A stretch of 64,000 bases of DNA from Halocaridina rubra (taxonomy: Eukaryota > Arthropoda > Malacostraca > Decapoda > Atyidae): positions 80,001 to 144,000 of the forward strand of contig JAXCGZ010007585.1 in NCBI GenBank assembly GCA_037179515.1, given 5' to 3'. Positions 37,312 through 50,600 of the stretch are shown here, one piece after another. Under the pieces are notes generated by a model. It was not told the origin of the DNA and made no database searches. It saw only the letters and a program-made list of their open reading frames with translations. Both the position numbers and the translations under genes were made by a program. The first letter of the stretch is position 1. Every line of letters starts with the position of its first letter.

Positions 37312-38229
37312 GTACTTGCAAATTAGCACAATACCTGTTCCCTCATCCGACCCCATCCCATCCCAAATACAGTTTTCTATATTATCGAAATCTGGACAAT
37401 ATTTAAAATAAAAAAAAAAACACACACTGAGCAAGACATATGAAAGCAACATTATATTTAGACTGGCAGCAAGAAGATAGTGAACTCTATTGAATTATGA
37501 AAAGATATTTTTCTTTAAACTTATCCTTTAATATTATCAAAAGGCTCTGAAATAAAATACTTCCAACAGATTCAAGGGAAGAGTTAGTGTCCTCTGCATC
37601 CCATACTTCATTCTCTCATACTCGGCATAGTCTATAGTTTCTTTGAAATGGTTTGGTTTTCTCCAAGCAATGAGTTAAGCATTCTCTTCCTTTTACGTTC
37701 ATTCTCACTCTGTATTGTTCTCTTATTTGGAAGTGGGTGGGTAGGCTTTTATCCCCATACTTCATGCTCTGCTTTTTTTGATACTCAGAAATATCCTCTC
37801 CCCTTCACCAGGGATGAGGAACTAGAATATATCCCCAGTGCTCCCCTGCGTTTCGTAAAAGTCGAATAAATGGGAAGCAGTGATGGGACTAGAAGAGCCC
37901 CTTTCGTATTTTCCTCTCGCAAAGAGTGAAAAAAGGTTTTAATCTGCCTCGGTCATCCCCCCTTACGAGGGGAATTATGACTTGAACAAAGTGATATTTT
38001 AATACCCTTTATAAAATAAAAATGACATAATATTCATCTATGATGAGTCCAATAGCTTTGATCTTTGAAATACACTATAAACACACTTCATGGAATTCAT
38101 ATAATAAAATGAAGAACTACCTGAGATCAAATAATATCATATTCTAAGGAAACGACAAACAAACAAATTCAGTCTCTAAAAGTCTACCTGGAAATAATTA
38201 TTACTGACCAATTTTCGTTGCATTCAAAG
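37306..38229. other. non-coding stretch, possible dispersed repeat near 37720-37980
   Basis: No gene seen. The segment around 37800-37980 (CCAGTGCTCCCCTGCGTTTCG; CCCCCCTTACGAGGGGAATT) shares its last block with 4056-4075, so it may be a dispersed element. It was not resolved further. Confidence 0.35.
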
Positions 38230-39030
38230 TGCACTTGGTGCTACTATAGCGTTAGATTAAGTAGATCACACGCTATAGTAGAATTATGCTGACAGAATAT
38301 ACGCTACAGTAGAATTATAATGAAAGATTACATGATATAGTTATAGTAGACCCATGCTGATATATCACACGCAATAGGTGCACCATGTTGGTTTATAAAA
38401 TAGAGATAAAAGCAAGAGAGGAAAATGTTATTCATTTTTAGCCCTATTGTAGAAGATACAATCTCTAATTTACAATTAAGCTTATGAACCAAGAGAATGG
38501 AAAACTAGTGCGAAACTTGTATATCCACAAAACAGATTTTTTTTTTTATCTTGAGTCCTATTGTTGTGGAAGATACACGCGGTTCGTAGGTCTATGAAAT
38601 CAATCGTAAAGATATAAGCAATAAAAGCGAGAGGAAATTGATGCGAAAAAGCTAAATGTACTTTTACAGAACGAAGAGAAAAAATCTTCTTTAGACCTAT
38701 CAGAGAAGAAGATACAACAGTTATTAGACCACTAAGTCTACCATTGAAATTATAAACAATAACAAGAGCAAGGGGGTGTAGTGATGCACAAAAAGCTACA
38801 AACGTTTTCTACAAGAGTAGCTCACAAAATGTTATTCATATTTCGTTCCATCACGAAAGATGCATATAGTCCGTATAGCTTTATGAGGTCTACCATTAAG
38901 GAATACGAACTATGCTTAATAAGCATTAAGAGGGACATGGACACGAATACGGAAGATATGCGGACATTTCTAAATAAGGAACAAAAATGTTATTCATCTT
39001 TAGTCCTCTCATGCAATCAGCTACATTTCT
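38230..39030. repeat. two consecutive decayed tandem repeats
   Basis: 38230-38400: CTATAGTAGAATTATGCTGA-like blocks recur about every 45-50 bp. 38400-39030: longer units of roughly 115-150 bp containing GTTATTCATxTTTAGTCCTAT, AGAAGATACAA, and TCTACCATT, with the AGATACAA-like block near 38450, 38567, 38705 and 38857. Copies are diverged, and both boundaries are approximate. Confidence 0.6.
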
Positions 39031-40383
39031 ACGATTACTTATGACTTTGCACTGCTATATAATACCTATCTTTAAGTTATGAAAAGAAAAACGGTGCCAT
39101 TTCCGCTTATCTACATGTCATAAATCTATTTCCTAAGCTAACCTAGTAGATTTATTTTCTTGTAGATAACAAGCGGAATAACACCAGAAGAACGATAATA
39201 ATTTCCGTTAAATAAAATATTTGGAAACTTAATGTGTATTAAAACCGATGAAGCTTATCTTTACCCATAAGCTCGGTGTACACAGGGGACCAAACGCCAG
39301 GTTTTGCCATTGTGAAGTTCAAGAGGCTTCGAACTGACCCACCTTGACTGGCTATGTGTGTTTGTGTCTTCCCCACATGTAATTGTAATCTGCTCTATGA
39401 AGTTTAATGTTTACAGTATTTGGGAATCTTGTAAAGATCTGTATTTTATAGAATTCCATGTAAATTTAAATAAGCTCGTAAATCGTTATGATGTCATGCC
39501 TTGTAAAACACGTTTTCTGGGGTTCACTTTTCATTACAAGATCCATTAACCTAACCTAACCATACCAAACCATTAGTTAATAGATATACTTTAAATGAAA
39601 GTTATGTTCACGAGAGATTGGCTACAACTAAAGATATTCTCAAGATTTCTATGAGCACGACTCTTTTACTAGAAACACGTGAACCTTGTAGATGTGGATT
39701 TATTATGGTCCAATAAAGGTAGAAGGAAGACAGCAATGGATCTACGATGGTTACAAGCACTTATATACTCTTCATAATAATCTATGATTTAGAGTAGAGT
39801 GAGTACCTCTAAGGCTTACGAATACATTAATCTCTCCATGGTAACCTCTGAATATGAAGAGCTTATTCTATACAACAACACGATAATTTACTACTTTTCA
39901 CAGTACTTCGCTTGTGAGTAAAGTACCTAAATGCTCACAAATACAATAGTCTACTCATCTACTCTGAAAATAAGTAGAATATTACATCCGTCAGCGCTGA
40001 GACACTTCCATCTGTTATAGTACTGTAATATAACTTTCTACAATGAAAATGTTTTATACTGGAGCTGTTTGTATTGTTTTAGACTCGAAATTGTTCCTGC
40101 TTTCAAAACCGCTCAGAAATGTGTAGGCAAACTAAATAATTATAATTGCTGATAGCAAATAATCATCTTAAACTTGATTAATACTTGCATTTGAAGTAGT
40201 ATACGATCAACTGATATATCCTTTATAAGCTATTCATGTATTGAAGCTGTGGCTCAAGAGACTGTTTAGTAGCCGAACAAAATCTGAAATGCTACCAACA
40301 TTTATATTACTTAGAAATGTTATGATGGATGTTACGGGGATTATGTTTCAGTGCAGATGTAAACGATGATTTTCAAAGAATTG
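39031..40383. other. non-coding stretch with CCTAA tract
   Basis: AACCTAACCTAACCAT lies at 39548-39563. Between about 39790 and 39980 two similar segments (AGTACCTCTAAGGCTTACGAA and AGTACCTAAATGCTCACAAA) suggest another old duplication. No gene seen. Confidence 0.45.
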
Positions 40384-40436
40384 GAGAGAGAGAGAGAGAG
40401 AGAGAGAATGTAGTGATGGTAGGAGAGAGAGAGGGA
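40384..40436. repeat. short (AG)n microsatellites
   Basis: An AG block at 40384-40408 and a second short AG/GGAG block to 40436. Confidence 0.85.
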
Positions 40437-40854
40437 GTTTGGGAAGCAAAGGCTTTCTAGTATTGATCCACCACGCGCATTTCCCGCCATTCGCCATTAC
40501 CCCTCCCGGCGATATTCTTGGAGGGTTTTTCAAAAGATAGATAAGTAAGATCCACTTGTTTATGAACATATTTCAAAGTAAACTACAAGCGAGAACTCAC
40601 TTCCTATGGAGACTTACTCTATATAGATAGGTTTTATCCTATATTAAACGAAATTATATAAAAACTGCTAAGTTCACACTCAAAAGTCACAATAAAATAT
40701 CTAAAAAAGAGAAAAAATAAGTATTAGTTCAAGAGTCAACAGCGTTTATCTTTTTAGAGTACACTGAAGATAAGATTTCGTGGCATTCATTCATAAGATT
40801 AAATGTTTTATCTTCTCTTTATCTAACTGTCAAGGCGTGAGTTATTTAAGAAAA

Positions 40855-40945
40855 ACAAGCAGGATAAGGACAAGGCAGAAATAAGAGAATGATAAACAAT
40901 AAAAAGACAGGCTGAAAGGATAGTCAAAGCAATGAAGAACTAATA
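40855..40945 (-). mobile_element. LINE family B 3' fragment
   Basis: AAGGACAAGGCAGAAATAAG and AGAATGATAAACAA match the region just inside the 3' end of the copies at 30260 and 32690. It is only about 90 bases and strongly decayed. Confidence 0.6.
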
Positions 40946-41379
40946 ATGTTGAGGGGAAAAAACGCAAAGAGAAATAGAAATGTGGAATATCGTGACTTGT
41001 CAGATGTGAAGAGATAAGAAAACTGTTAACCAATCCGGATGAATATTTGGTGTAGATGTATGCGCGCAGGAAAATAATAAAATAAGCCATTGATATAACC
41101 AAAGACATGTTGAAATTATATAAATATTTAATTTACTTCATAAAGCATGTTTCTCATAAAGTAAATGTATAATGTATAGAAGCTTTAATATTACTGATAG
41201 AGGTAGTTTATAACAATTAATAAATTGTTATAATAATCATATTTATGTTAAGTATTATTACTAAAAAAAAGAAGATAAAAATAATACACTATAAATATGA
41301 AAAAAAGACAAGCATATAATTTTTTCTCTTTATGATGAAAAGCAGTAAATAGAATAATGATATTATCATTGTATCTGCA

Positions 41380-42290
41380 TCGTTTGTATGCGAAACATAT
41401 ACAGACATATTGGTGTGTTGAAGCATAAACATGTATACATATGTACGTGTATTTGGAGTAAAATCGATAATGCTAGCTAGTGGCATGCATAATACTATAC
41501 ATGCGGTTATTAGGAAACAATATATACGATAAGTGTCGTAAATTCGGGACTTGGTACATGGATACTTGTGAACACACACATACATACATACATAAATATG
41601 TATGTATAATGAATATACATACGAATGTTAGAGAACCACATACCGTAAGCAGCAAATAACACAAATACGGCACCCGGGACATATTCACACGCGTACACGC
41701 ACATACAAACAGACATGACCAGATGCATACATATATAAAGGTATTTGGAGTAAAAATGATGATGCTAGCCAATGGTATGCACAATCAATATGCATATGCA
41801 ACAGAAGACTTATTCGTGCATACATACATATAGAAATGTAAAACCTGCTATATTTCTTGATCCTCATTAATTTGACTATTCTTTTAGCCAGTTTCTTATA
41901 CTGTTTATCATTCTCCTATCTCGGACTTGTCCTTCAGCTGCTACTTTTTCTTATACGTATTCTTGGTGCCCGGGTACGATGAGGACAATTTTCTTTATCT
42001 GTCATGGTATTACACTCATAAAAGAAAAAATGGCATAAATGCGTTGATGATTGCTAGTGATATGCAGAATTCATACACACGTAACGGAAGGAAAACTTAA
42101 TCGTACATGCACACATACGCTTCTTTCTATCTGCTTAAAAGTGCTGATTGATGCTAGCTAATGGTGTGCATAATTCATATGGACACGTGAGAGGAGATAT
42201 CCCCTTATGTATTTAAATGTCAACAGAGTTATGAGGAACAGTTTACACGGTGAGGGAGAGGCTGTTACTGCTGCTTGGAATAGCATTCCT
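41380..42290. repeat. decayed long-unit tandem repeat, interrupted by a LINE B fragment
   Basis: GTATTTGGAGTAAAA followed by GATAATGCTAGC occurs at 41448 and again (GATGATGCTAGC) at 41741. Relatives (GATGATTGCTAGTG, GATTGATGCTAGCTAATGG) lie near 42040 and 42150, each followed by an ATGCA-AAT block. The spacing suggests an irregular unit of about 120-290 bp. LINE B sequence lies between the second and third units. Confidence 0.5.
41885..42030 (+). mobile_element. LINE family B 3' fragment, plus strand
   Basis: TTATCATTCTCCTATCTCGG, TTCTTGGTGCCCGGG and a decayed TGTCATGGTATTACACTCAT followed by A-rich sequence reproduce the family B 3' end in the plus orientation. Confidence 0.65.
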
Positions 42291-42369
42291 CTGGTTTATT
42301 AAACCATAACTAAACTTTGTTTAACGAGTAAGAGACGAGATAATCTGAAAGATAACACTCCTAACCACA

Positions 42370-42760
42370 AGCATAGCCGAGAAGCTTCAAGCTTATAAAC
42401 TAAGCTTAGATTTGAAATAGTAGTTGGGAGAAAGTTGACAAGGAATGAAATATATGGGACAGTAAGTTGAAGGAAGACCAGTAAAATGTTGAAGGGGTTA
42501 TTAAAGCTTTGAACTCAAGCTTAAGTTTCGATGGAAAAGTGTGAGAAATCGAAGAGACACAGGTGGAAGAAACAGAGGAATGGAATGATAAATTAAAAAG
42601 GAAAAAAATTCAAAAAGCCGGCCTCAAAAGGCATGTCAGCTTAAAGAGGATTAGCTGAGATGGTTCAAGCATGTAAACTAAGTCTGGGTTTGATTGGAAA
42701 GGTGAGAGAAGTTAGCAGAGAAAGGGTGGATAAGAAAGGAAGAAAATGAGAAATTTATAG
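42370..42760. repeat. decayed tandem repeat, unit about 125-155 bp, three copies
   Basis: Blocks like TTCAAGCATGTAAACTAAG, GGGTTTGATTGGAAA and GAGAGAAGTTgaCAGAGAAA recur near 42385, 42505 and 42665 with heavy divergence. Confidence 0.6.
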
Positions 42761-42777
42761 AATCCCCCCTCTTTATT

Positions 42778-43689
<912 letters not shown>

Positions 43690-44340
43690 CTTTTAGTTAA
43701 AGTTACTTCTGTATGCATAAGGCTGACCACTGAATGCTCGAGTTACGAGTGTTCCATTAGTTCTGAATGCATAAAGCTGATTATTGCACGTTAAGGCCAA
43801 GGGGACTAGTCCAATTGTTCTGAATTTTTACTGATTAGTTCGACTGTTCTGAATCAACTGCGTTGACTACTTGCGCACTCGATACAAAAGGAATCGTCCA
43901 ATAGTTATGTAGTAATAGTGATGATTTCTGCTAGTTCGAGAAATCGAGAACTAGATCGACAGTTCTGAATTCGCATTCCAACAACCTACTGCGCATTCGA
44001 GAAATCAAGAACTAGTTCGATAGTTCTGATTTCACATTGCTGACTTCTGCGTGGCTGAGAAATAGAAAACTAATCCGACATTTCTGAATTAATCTTTCTG
44101 ACTATTGGGCACTCAAGACAATAAGACTAGTTCAGCATTTCTAAAATCCTAGAGCTGACTACTGTGCTATCAAGACAAAATGATTACTCCAATAGTTCAG
44201 AATTTATACAGCTAACGTTCAAGAGAATAGACAGAGTCTAATGGCTCTGAATACCCAGTGCTGACTCCTAAAAACTCAAAACCTGATAACTCTTCAAGTA
44301 ATTCTGAGAAACAAGCACTTTACACTGGTATTCTGAGCAC
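43690..44340. repeat. decayed minisatellite, unit about 59 bp, about 11 copies
   Basis: AGTTCTGAAT recurs near 43760, 43818, 43847, 43963, 44023, 44083, 44139, 44196 and 44246. Between them are GCTGACTACTGCGCACTCGA-like and ACTAGTTCGA-like blocks in constant order. The array runs straight into the microsatellite at 44351. Confidence 0.8.
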
Positions 44341-44348
44341 TATCTTGG

Positions 44349-44568
<220 letters not shown>

Positions 44569-44811
44569 AATTATTTTTTTAAATATAATTCTCAAATACA
44601 TGACGGAATATTCAGTATATGACGTCTAAATGAGGTTTTGGAAACATTTCAAAAGACTATTTTGGGTCCTGTTTTTTTTTTTTTTAATAAGAATGAAGTG
44701 CTTTTATCATACGTCATAGTTCAACATACAACTCGTCAGCTCTATTTTTTTTTTCTCAGCTACATTCCTTTCCGTTATTTGTTTCTTAAAAATTCATGAA
44801 TTTATTTGTTT

Positions 44812-44814
<3 letters not shown>

Positions 44815-44883
<69 letters not shown>
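44815..44883. repeat. (AT)n microsatellite
   Basis: Pure AT. Confidence 0.97.
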
Positions 44884-44885
<2 letters not shown>

Positions 44886-45179
44886 TTCGCAACTACGTTT
44901 ATTTAATTATTTATTTTCTCTACCATTCATTTATTTTCATGCACAATTCTCTCATGATAAAAACAAAACAATACTAAGTTTTTCAAATCTGTGTGAAAGA
45001 TATTAACAGTAAAACAACTAGAATGTTACCCAAGTTAAAATCTTCAGTGTTTTCTCTTCTCACTCTTTTATTTAGTCTTCTTCTTCTTCTTTTGATGCTG
45101 CTTTTCTTCTTCCTTACCTCCAGCTCTTATCATTTTTGTTTAAGGTTGTCATTTTACACTAACCTCTTGGCGGCTAGTG

Positions 45180-45780
45180 TTTGGTTTAGGCTCAAACTTT
45201 GATTGCAGGAAGTCCTTCTTGACAACACCTTTTCTTGTTCATCCGGGCTTGGCACCGATATGGGGATGAACTAGCTAGCACCCCAGTGGCTGAATTTCTG
45301 TCTTTCCTCAGCCCCACTAAAATCTCATCTTCCTCCTCTTCTTTTCCTTCTTCATCTTGAAGTACAACTTGTCCCATTTTTGCATAGGGTCACCGTATTT
45401 CATAAGCCTCTTGGAGGTATTGTACATTTTGGCTAAAAGTCTGATTATTGGATGATGTTCCTGGCCCAAGCACACTCCATTTATCAGTGCTCGGGACCAG
45501 TATGGAGGTGAGAGCCTCCCCAATGGCCAGATTTTTTCTCTCCTCACTCTCTTCCATTCAAATTTCTTCTTCTCTTTCTTCGTCATCATCATCATTTGTA
45601 GCTATTCCCATGTTTATATAGGGTCATCACACCTCATGGGCCTCTTGGAATTTAATAGTGGTTTTGTTTCAAAGCATGCCTGGCGAACCCGGGTTTAGGA
45701 CTGGTATTAAAGTGAATTGGCTTGCTCCCCCAGTGGCTAGACTCGCACTTTAATTCAATGAAACCAACCAATACATAGGG
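45180..45780. repeat. decayed tandem repeat, unit about 233 bp, 2.5 copies
   Basis: Block ATAGGGTCAcc...CATaaGCCTCTTGG ends units at 45415 and 45648. Internal blocks CGGGcttGgcACCgaTATGGgG, CCCaGTGGCtaGA and a pyrimidine-rich CTTCTTC tract recur in the same order. A third partial unit ends near 45780. Confidence 0.75.
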
Positions 45781-45943
45781 TCGATTAGCACTGAATACTG
45801 TATAAGAAAACGCCTTTAGGGAGTATTGATTAAATATATAGGCAAAGGGATTCTGGAGGCGATATGCCTTTGTCTAACACATAATCTGTATTAAGGGAGT
45901 TAATAAGCATAAGCGTATAAACTATAAGTACAAGTAGATTTAC

Positions 45944-45944
<1 letters not shown>

Positions 45945-46023
<79 letters not shown>
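45945..46023. repeat. (AAT)n microsatellite
   Basis: About 26 AAT units. Confidence 0.97.
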
Positions 46024-46026
<3 letters not shown>

Positions 46027-46303
46027 CAACAACAGTTTCTTATTAAAATAAAACTCCAAATGTTAAAACTTAAAATAATATACAATCTTACTAATGAATT
46101 GGCACTGTATCATGAATGACACTTTTACTATAACAAATTGTGATTAGTTGTATTTCATGATAAATTAATCTATAAATAATAAACAAATGACTATGTAAAG
46201 AAGTTTTTCCTCCAATCGAAAAATTTAAAACTCCATCTGAGCTTAAAAGTCCCACATCAAAAGCAAACACTTTACTGAAAAAAAAAAAGATAATTGTCAA
46301 AGA

Positions 46304-46480
46304 AAAGCAGTTAGCTGTCAATGCACAGTCACATTCTCCACAGAAATGCTGTTAACTCTACTTGCACAGACGCATTCTTCCAATCATAAAAATGCTGTTA
46401 ACTGTACTTGTATAAACATATTCTCCAAATAACAGAAATCCTGTTAACTGTACTTGCACAGACCCTCATTCTCTCAGTAT
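46304..46480. repeat. minisatellite, 46-bp unit, about four copies
   Basis: GCTGTTAACTgTACTTGCAcA blocks start at 46348, 46394 and 46440, exactly 46 bases apart, with an older relative just before them. Confidence 0.8.
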
Positions 46481-46639
46481 AAAATAAAATCAATGCCTAT
46501 GAGGCTTTCCTCTCTGCATCTCTCTGACGATGGGATTGGTAGCCCTGAACGAGAGAAGTCGGGCAGTGAGTCATTTCACAAGGATGCACACGTACCAATC
46601 TTACGTTTAATGCTTAATAACAAGGCAAGTATATGCATA

Positions 46640-47610
46640 TAAAACTCTTGTTTCTTTTGCATGTGCATTCACTGCTGTTGGCCTTGGAATCTTAACAAGA
46701 ATGCAATTGAATGGAGCTCTCCTTTTCTTTGATGTTCAGTTGGTCCTGAAAGTTTCATAATCGTGCCAGTGAATGCATTTAGACTTTTGTTTCTTATGCA
46801 CGTGTATTCATTTCAACTGGTTTTTGAAATGTTATATGAATGCAACCGAATGCAAGTCTCCTCTTTTTGTATGTGTTTTCAATGCACATGGTCTCTATGC
46901 ATCTTTCTTAACATCTGTTGTGCTTTATTTAATGTAGCAGGTCTTTAAAGTCAATAACAATGCAACTGAATGCAGTTCTATACTTTTTTTGCAATGCAGG
47001 TGCTTTCAATGCATCTGGTACTTAATGCTTAAAAATAACATTGCACCTGAATGTAGCGCTCTGGCTTCTTATGTATGTTCATTCAGTGCAGTAGGTCTCT
47101 ATAGCTTAAAAACAATCTAACTGAATGCAGCTCTCATTATATAAGATATGCTTGTACTGTCAATGCAGCTGGTCTTTTAAAAATACAAGAAAAACCTGAA
47201 TGTAAATGCAATAATCCTCTTATTATTTATGCATGAACATTCATTACAGCTAGTCTTCAGCGCATAATAGCTAAGCATCTGAATACAACTTTCTTTATAT
47301 GAGTAATCTATGTATTCATTGCAACTGCCTTATGCGTTATAAGAATGCAACGGATTGCATGTCTCCGATTAATTATGTATGTGTATTTGATGGAGCTGGT
47401 TTCGGTATAAGAATACAACATAATTCAATTCATCCTATATTCATTTTCAATCAAATGTAGGTATTCTTAGCAGCCTAACAAAAATTCAGCTCTATATGCA
47501 CTAAGCATGTGCATTTACTGCAGCTGGTCTAAGCATAGTATGAATTAAATGCAACAGAATGCATCTCTCTTAATTTTACAATGCATTTATACTATCAATG
47601 GAAGTGGTCA
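46640..47610. repeat. decayed minisatellite, unit about 75 bp, about 12 copies
   Basis: CTGAATGCAGCTCTC-like blocks occur near 46849, 46965, 47047, 47121, 47195, 47279, 47350, 47420, 47490 and 47554. Each is preceded by a GTGCATTCAaTGCAgCTGGTCT-like block. Divergence between copies is high. Confidence 0.75.
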
Positions 47611-48920
47611 CTACTTGATAAGTGTATAAGTTTTGCATTCCCTCCCCCCTCCTTAGGATTCAGGTCCTAAAATTTTATGTCAGTATCGCAGTTATTAAGT
47701 ATTTCTATGATTGTCAAATTCTATTTTAAGGATTACTCCACAAAGGTTATCTTTAATTCCAAGCCTGCTAGATAAAAACAGTGTTAAGCAAACTTTGTAG
47801 AGATACCTTTATGACGGTCATATACTAGCTTAAACCAAGCCTTCAAGAGGTAATCCTTAATCCCACAAACTGCAAGCTCAGAGCAGTATTTAGCAAACTC
47901 CAAAGATAGGAAATATTCCAACTCATATGTTTTTTCTTGTCCAAACTTTATAAAAATATGCTTAGACTCTACAATAGACCATTCCAGTGGAAAATAGTGG
48001 AGAGATTATTATGAAAGACTGCCACGTGGTCATTGATTCTTATGGTAGCTCTTTACTTCTGGGACTCTTCTGATACACGTAGACTAACATGGCACAATCT
48101 AATTAGTCTAATGTAACGTAACAATAGTCAGGAATCAAAATAAGGTTAGGTCAGGATAAGTGAAGTTAAGATGTCTATAAATATCGAAGTGTCCACTTGA
48201 AAATATTTAATTTTTTTACACTGTATACTCAAGTATGGAAAATAGCCTAACCAAACATATCAAAATTAAAAAACATATATGACTAAGTGTTAGGTTAGGT
48301 AATGTCACTTACAAAAATTAGCCTCCTAAAGTATAACTTTACCAAAATTATTTCGTTATACTCCATTCTCAAGTGCAAGTCTATATCTTCATTTGAAACT
48401 AACCTAACTATACAGTAAAACTTAGAAATGAATACCAGGTCAGATTAGGTTGACTAGATCACGTTAAATTAATCTACAGATAACAAATAGTGACAAAAAC
48501 TAATTATTATCATTATTATTTTGTCATATTCCATTCCCATGTGTTAGTATGAATGTACGCATCAATCCCACAGTAAGCACCTGATGTACTTCAGTCCCAA
48601 TGCATTACTTGTTTATTGACAAGTAAAGAATCATGCGATCATATCGACATATTACGAACTTTGTATTTTAAGTCTGTTATTTATATTTTTATTTTTTCTT
48701 AATATGTAAATGACACGACTAGGAAGGTTTAAGGAACTGGTTCAAGAAGGTCACGTGCGCGCGCGTGGATTTCATGGGGTGCCTAATTTGGCTGTTTTCA
48801 GAGGTGCCCATAGGCTCCTAATATATGTTTTCCCGTCGTGAGTGTTTTTTTTTTTTATATGTTCCTTGTGAGTACAGTTGTATGTATGTGAGGGTATTTG
48901 TAACTTAAATATCTTACCAG
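47611..48920. other. non-coding stretch with several TTAGG-like tracts
   Basis: No gene seen. TTAGGTTAGG-type tracts or their complements lie near 48145, 48255, 48290, 48405 and 48445. A GTAAGCACCTGATGTACTTCAG segment near 48570 is an inverted relative of 2055-2095. CACGTGCGCGCGCGTGG at 48752-48768 is a short alternating CG tract. Confidence 0.5.
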
Positions 48921-48964
48921 TAGTAGGTTGGCCCATGGCACAGCCGCCCGTTGCGATACTACAG

Positions 48965-48968
<4 letters not shown>

Positions 48969-49016
<48 letters not shown>

Positions 49017-49155
49017 TTAATAATAATAAAACCCACTGTGGTGACCAACCACAGCAGTAACCTGCCAGGAAACAGCTTAAACTCTCGGTCTTGCACGGGA
49101 ACCGATCTCTCGACCTCGTGAATGCGAAGCCAGCGCGTTACCACTGTACTAGCTA
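48969..49155 (-). mobile_element. tRNA-derived SINE-like unit with (ATT)n tail
   Basis: Minus strand: TAGTACAGTGGTAACGCGCT (A-box-like) and GATCGGTTCCCGTGC (B-box-like) form a tRNA-type head near 49147-49085. A body with TTTCCTGGCAGGTTACTGC follows, and the unit ends in an ATT-repeat tail (48969-49029). AGCTGAA flanks both sides (48962-48968 and 49155-49161) and may be a short target duplication. The preceding TTGGCCCATGGCACAGCC (about 48927) looks like part of another dispersed repeat. Confidence 0.65.
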
Positions 49156-49289
49156 GCTGAAGGATTTTTAAACTTGAATGGGACTGTCCAAGACAGTTCG
49201 ATGTTAAGTCTTCCTTCAGTTACGGTTATTTGTTATGCCTACATCAACACTGAATATTCTTGGATATTCATTACACACCTCTTATTATC

Positions 49290-49432
49290 CCTTCACATCT
49301 GACAAGTCATTACACTCCATCTCTGTTACTTTTTACTTAATGTATTCTTCGTGCTCAATCTCAGTGGGGGCTGTATTATTTTATTTTATTTTTTGGCCCG
49401 TCCTGGTGTCATAATCATAAAAAAAAAGAGAG
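49290..49432 (+). mobile_element. LINE family B 3' fragment, plus strand
   Basis: TTATTATCcCTTCACATC, TTCTTCGTGCTCAATC and CCTGGTGTCATAATCATAAAAA reproduce a decayed family B 3' end including the A-rich tail. Confidence 0.65.
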
Positions 49433-50600
49433 AAAGCATCTGCATTCAAACTTTTTTTGTCCGGTTAGGTTAAATTAAGTTTACCTAACTTTACCCCAAC
49501 TTAAGCTAAGTTTACGAATTTTAGCTATTATAAAATTTTTGCGTTCATCTTCCACCCTATATTAGGCCACCGTTTTTTTTTTTTTTTTTGCCTCATTTCC
49601 AGATAAGGTACCTAAATATGACGTCAGATGTCTATTCTGGAATTAATTCGAAAATTCTCAAAAATTATGTAGATTTCCAGGGAATGTTAATTTTGCAGCC
49701 TTTACATTTCGCGCCAAAAACTCAGTTGTACCAACCTCACAAAAAGTTTTTATTTACTTTTGATGTATAATAAATAATGTTTTTCAAACAACATTAGATA
49801 TAAACATTCAACCTCATTTCAATAAATATATCCAAAGACGATTTTGTATCAATATCATGCCAAAAATAAATTTAGTTTTTCTAGTGTGTTAGTAATTAAT
49901 ATGTCAATGAACTTTAAATTACATTACCCCGTGTTAATTACCCATTTACTGTACTAATTTTGTTATTAATTAATTTTTAAACATTTTATATATTCGAACA
50001 TAGAATTTCTTCTACAAATACTTTTTATCCTTTCTTAGTCTATCATACATATTGTTGAAATCAAACACATGTCATTGTTTACCTTGCTCTTCTTCTTCTT
50101 CTTCATATTCTGAATAAGCACTCTGCAAATATATGGCAGAAAAATAGTGAATTTACTTTCAAAAGGAATAAAAGGAGACTGTAGTAGTTCAATGATTCAA
50201 TAAATAAATAAGATAAGGCATAAATAAATAAATAAATAAATAAATAAAGAAAGAAAGAAAAAGAAAAAAGAAAGAAACGAATAATAATCTGTCTATATAA
50301 AGGCTGCAAGTCCCTAGTGAGAGAGGTGGCTGAGTCAAAGCGCAATCTTCACTCTTCGAGGGAGGGAGATGACAATCCCTCCATTCCGCCCCAATTTGTC
50401 AAATATTGAATGAATAATTGAATAAATAACTAAATATATAAATAAATGAATCAATATATAAAACAGACAAACAAAGAACTTCATACGCAGGTGTCCGATA
50501 GCTCTCGGTTTCTACAACAACCCTTAAGGTATACTTAATTAAAAAAAAAAATACACAAACACGAATATCGATGAGTAAGCATGCATGTACCACTCCCATA
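49433..50600. other. non-coding AT-rich stretch, no gene seen
   Basis: GGTTAGGTTAAATTAAG near 49463, a T-run at 49573-49588, and an (AAAT)n/(AAAG)n-like stretch near 50200-50275. No coding frame is supported. Confidence 0.5.

Noticed and set aside
45030..45600. Serine/leucine- and lysine/glutamate-rich open frames
   Set aside because: They fall in the pyrimidine-rich 233-bp repeat and arise from CTTCTT-type composition.
49085..49150. Functional tRNA gene on the minus strand
   Set aside because: It is continuous with a non-tRNA body and an ATT tail, and no clean cloverleaf was found. It is SINE-like.
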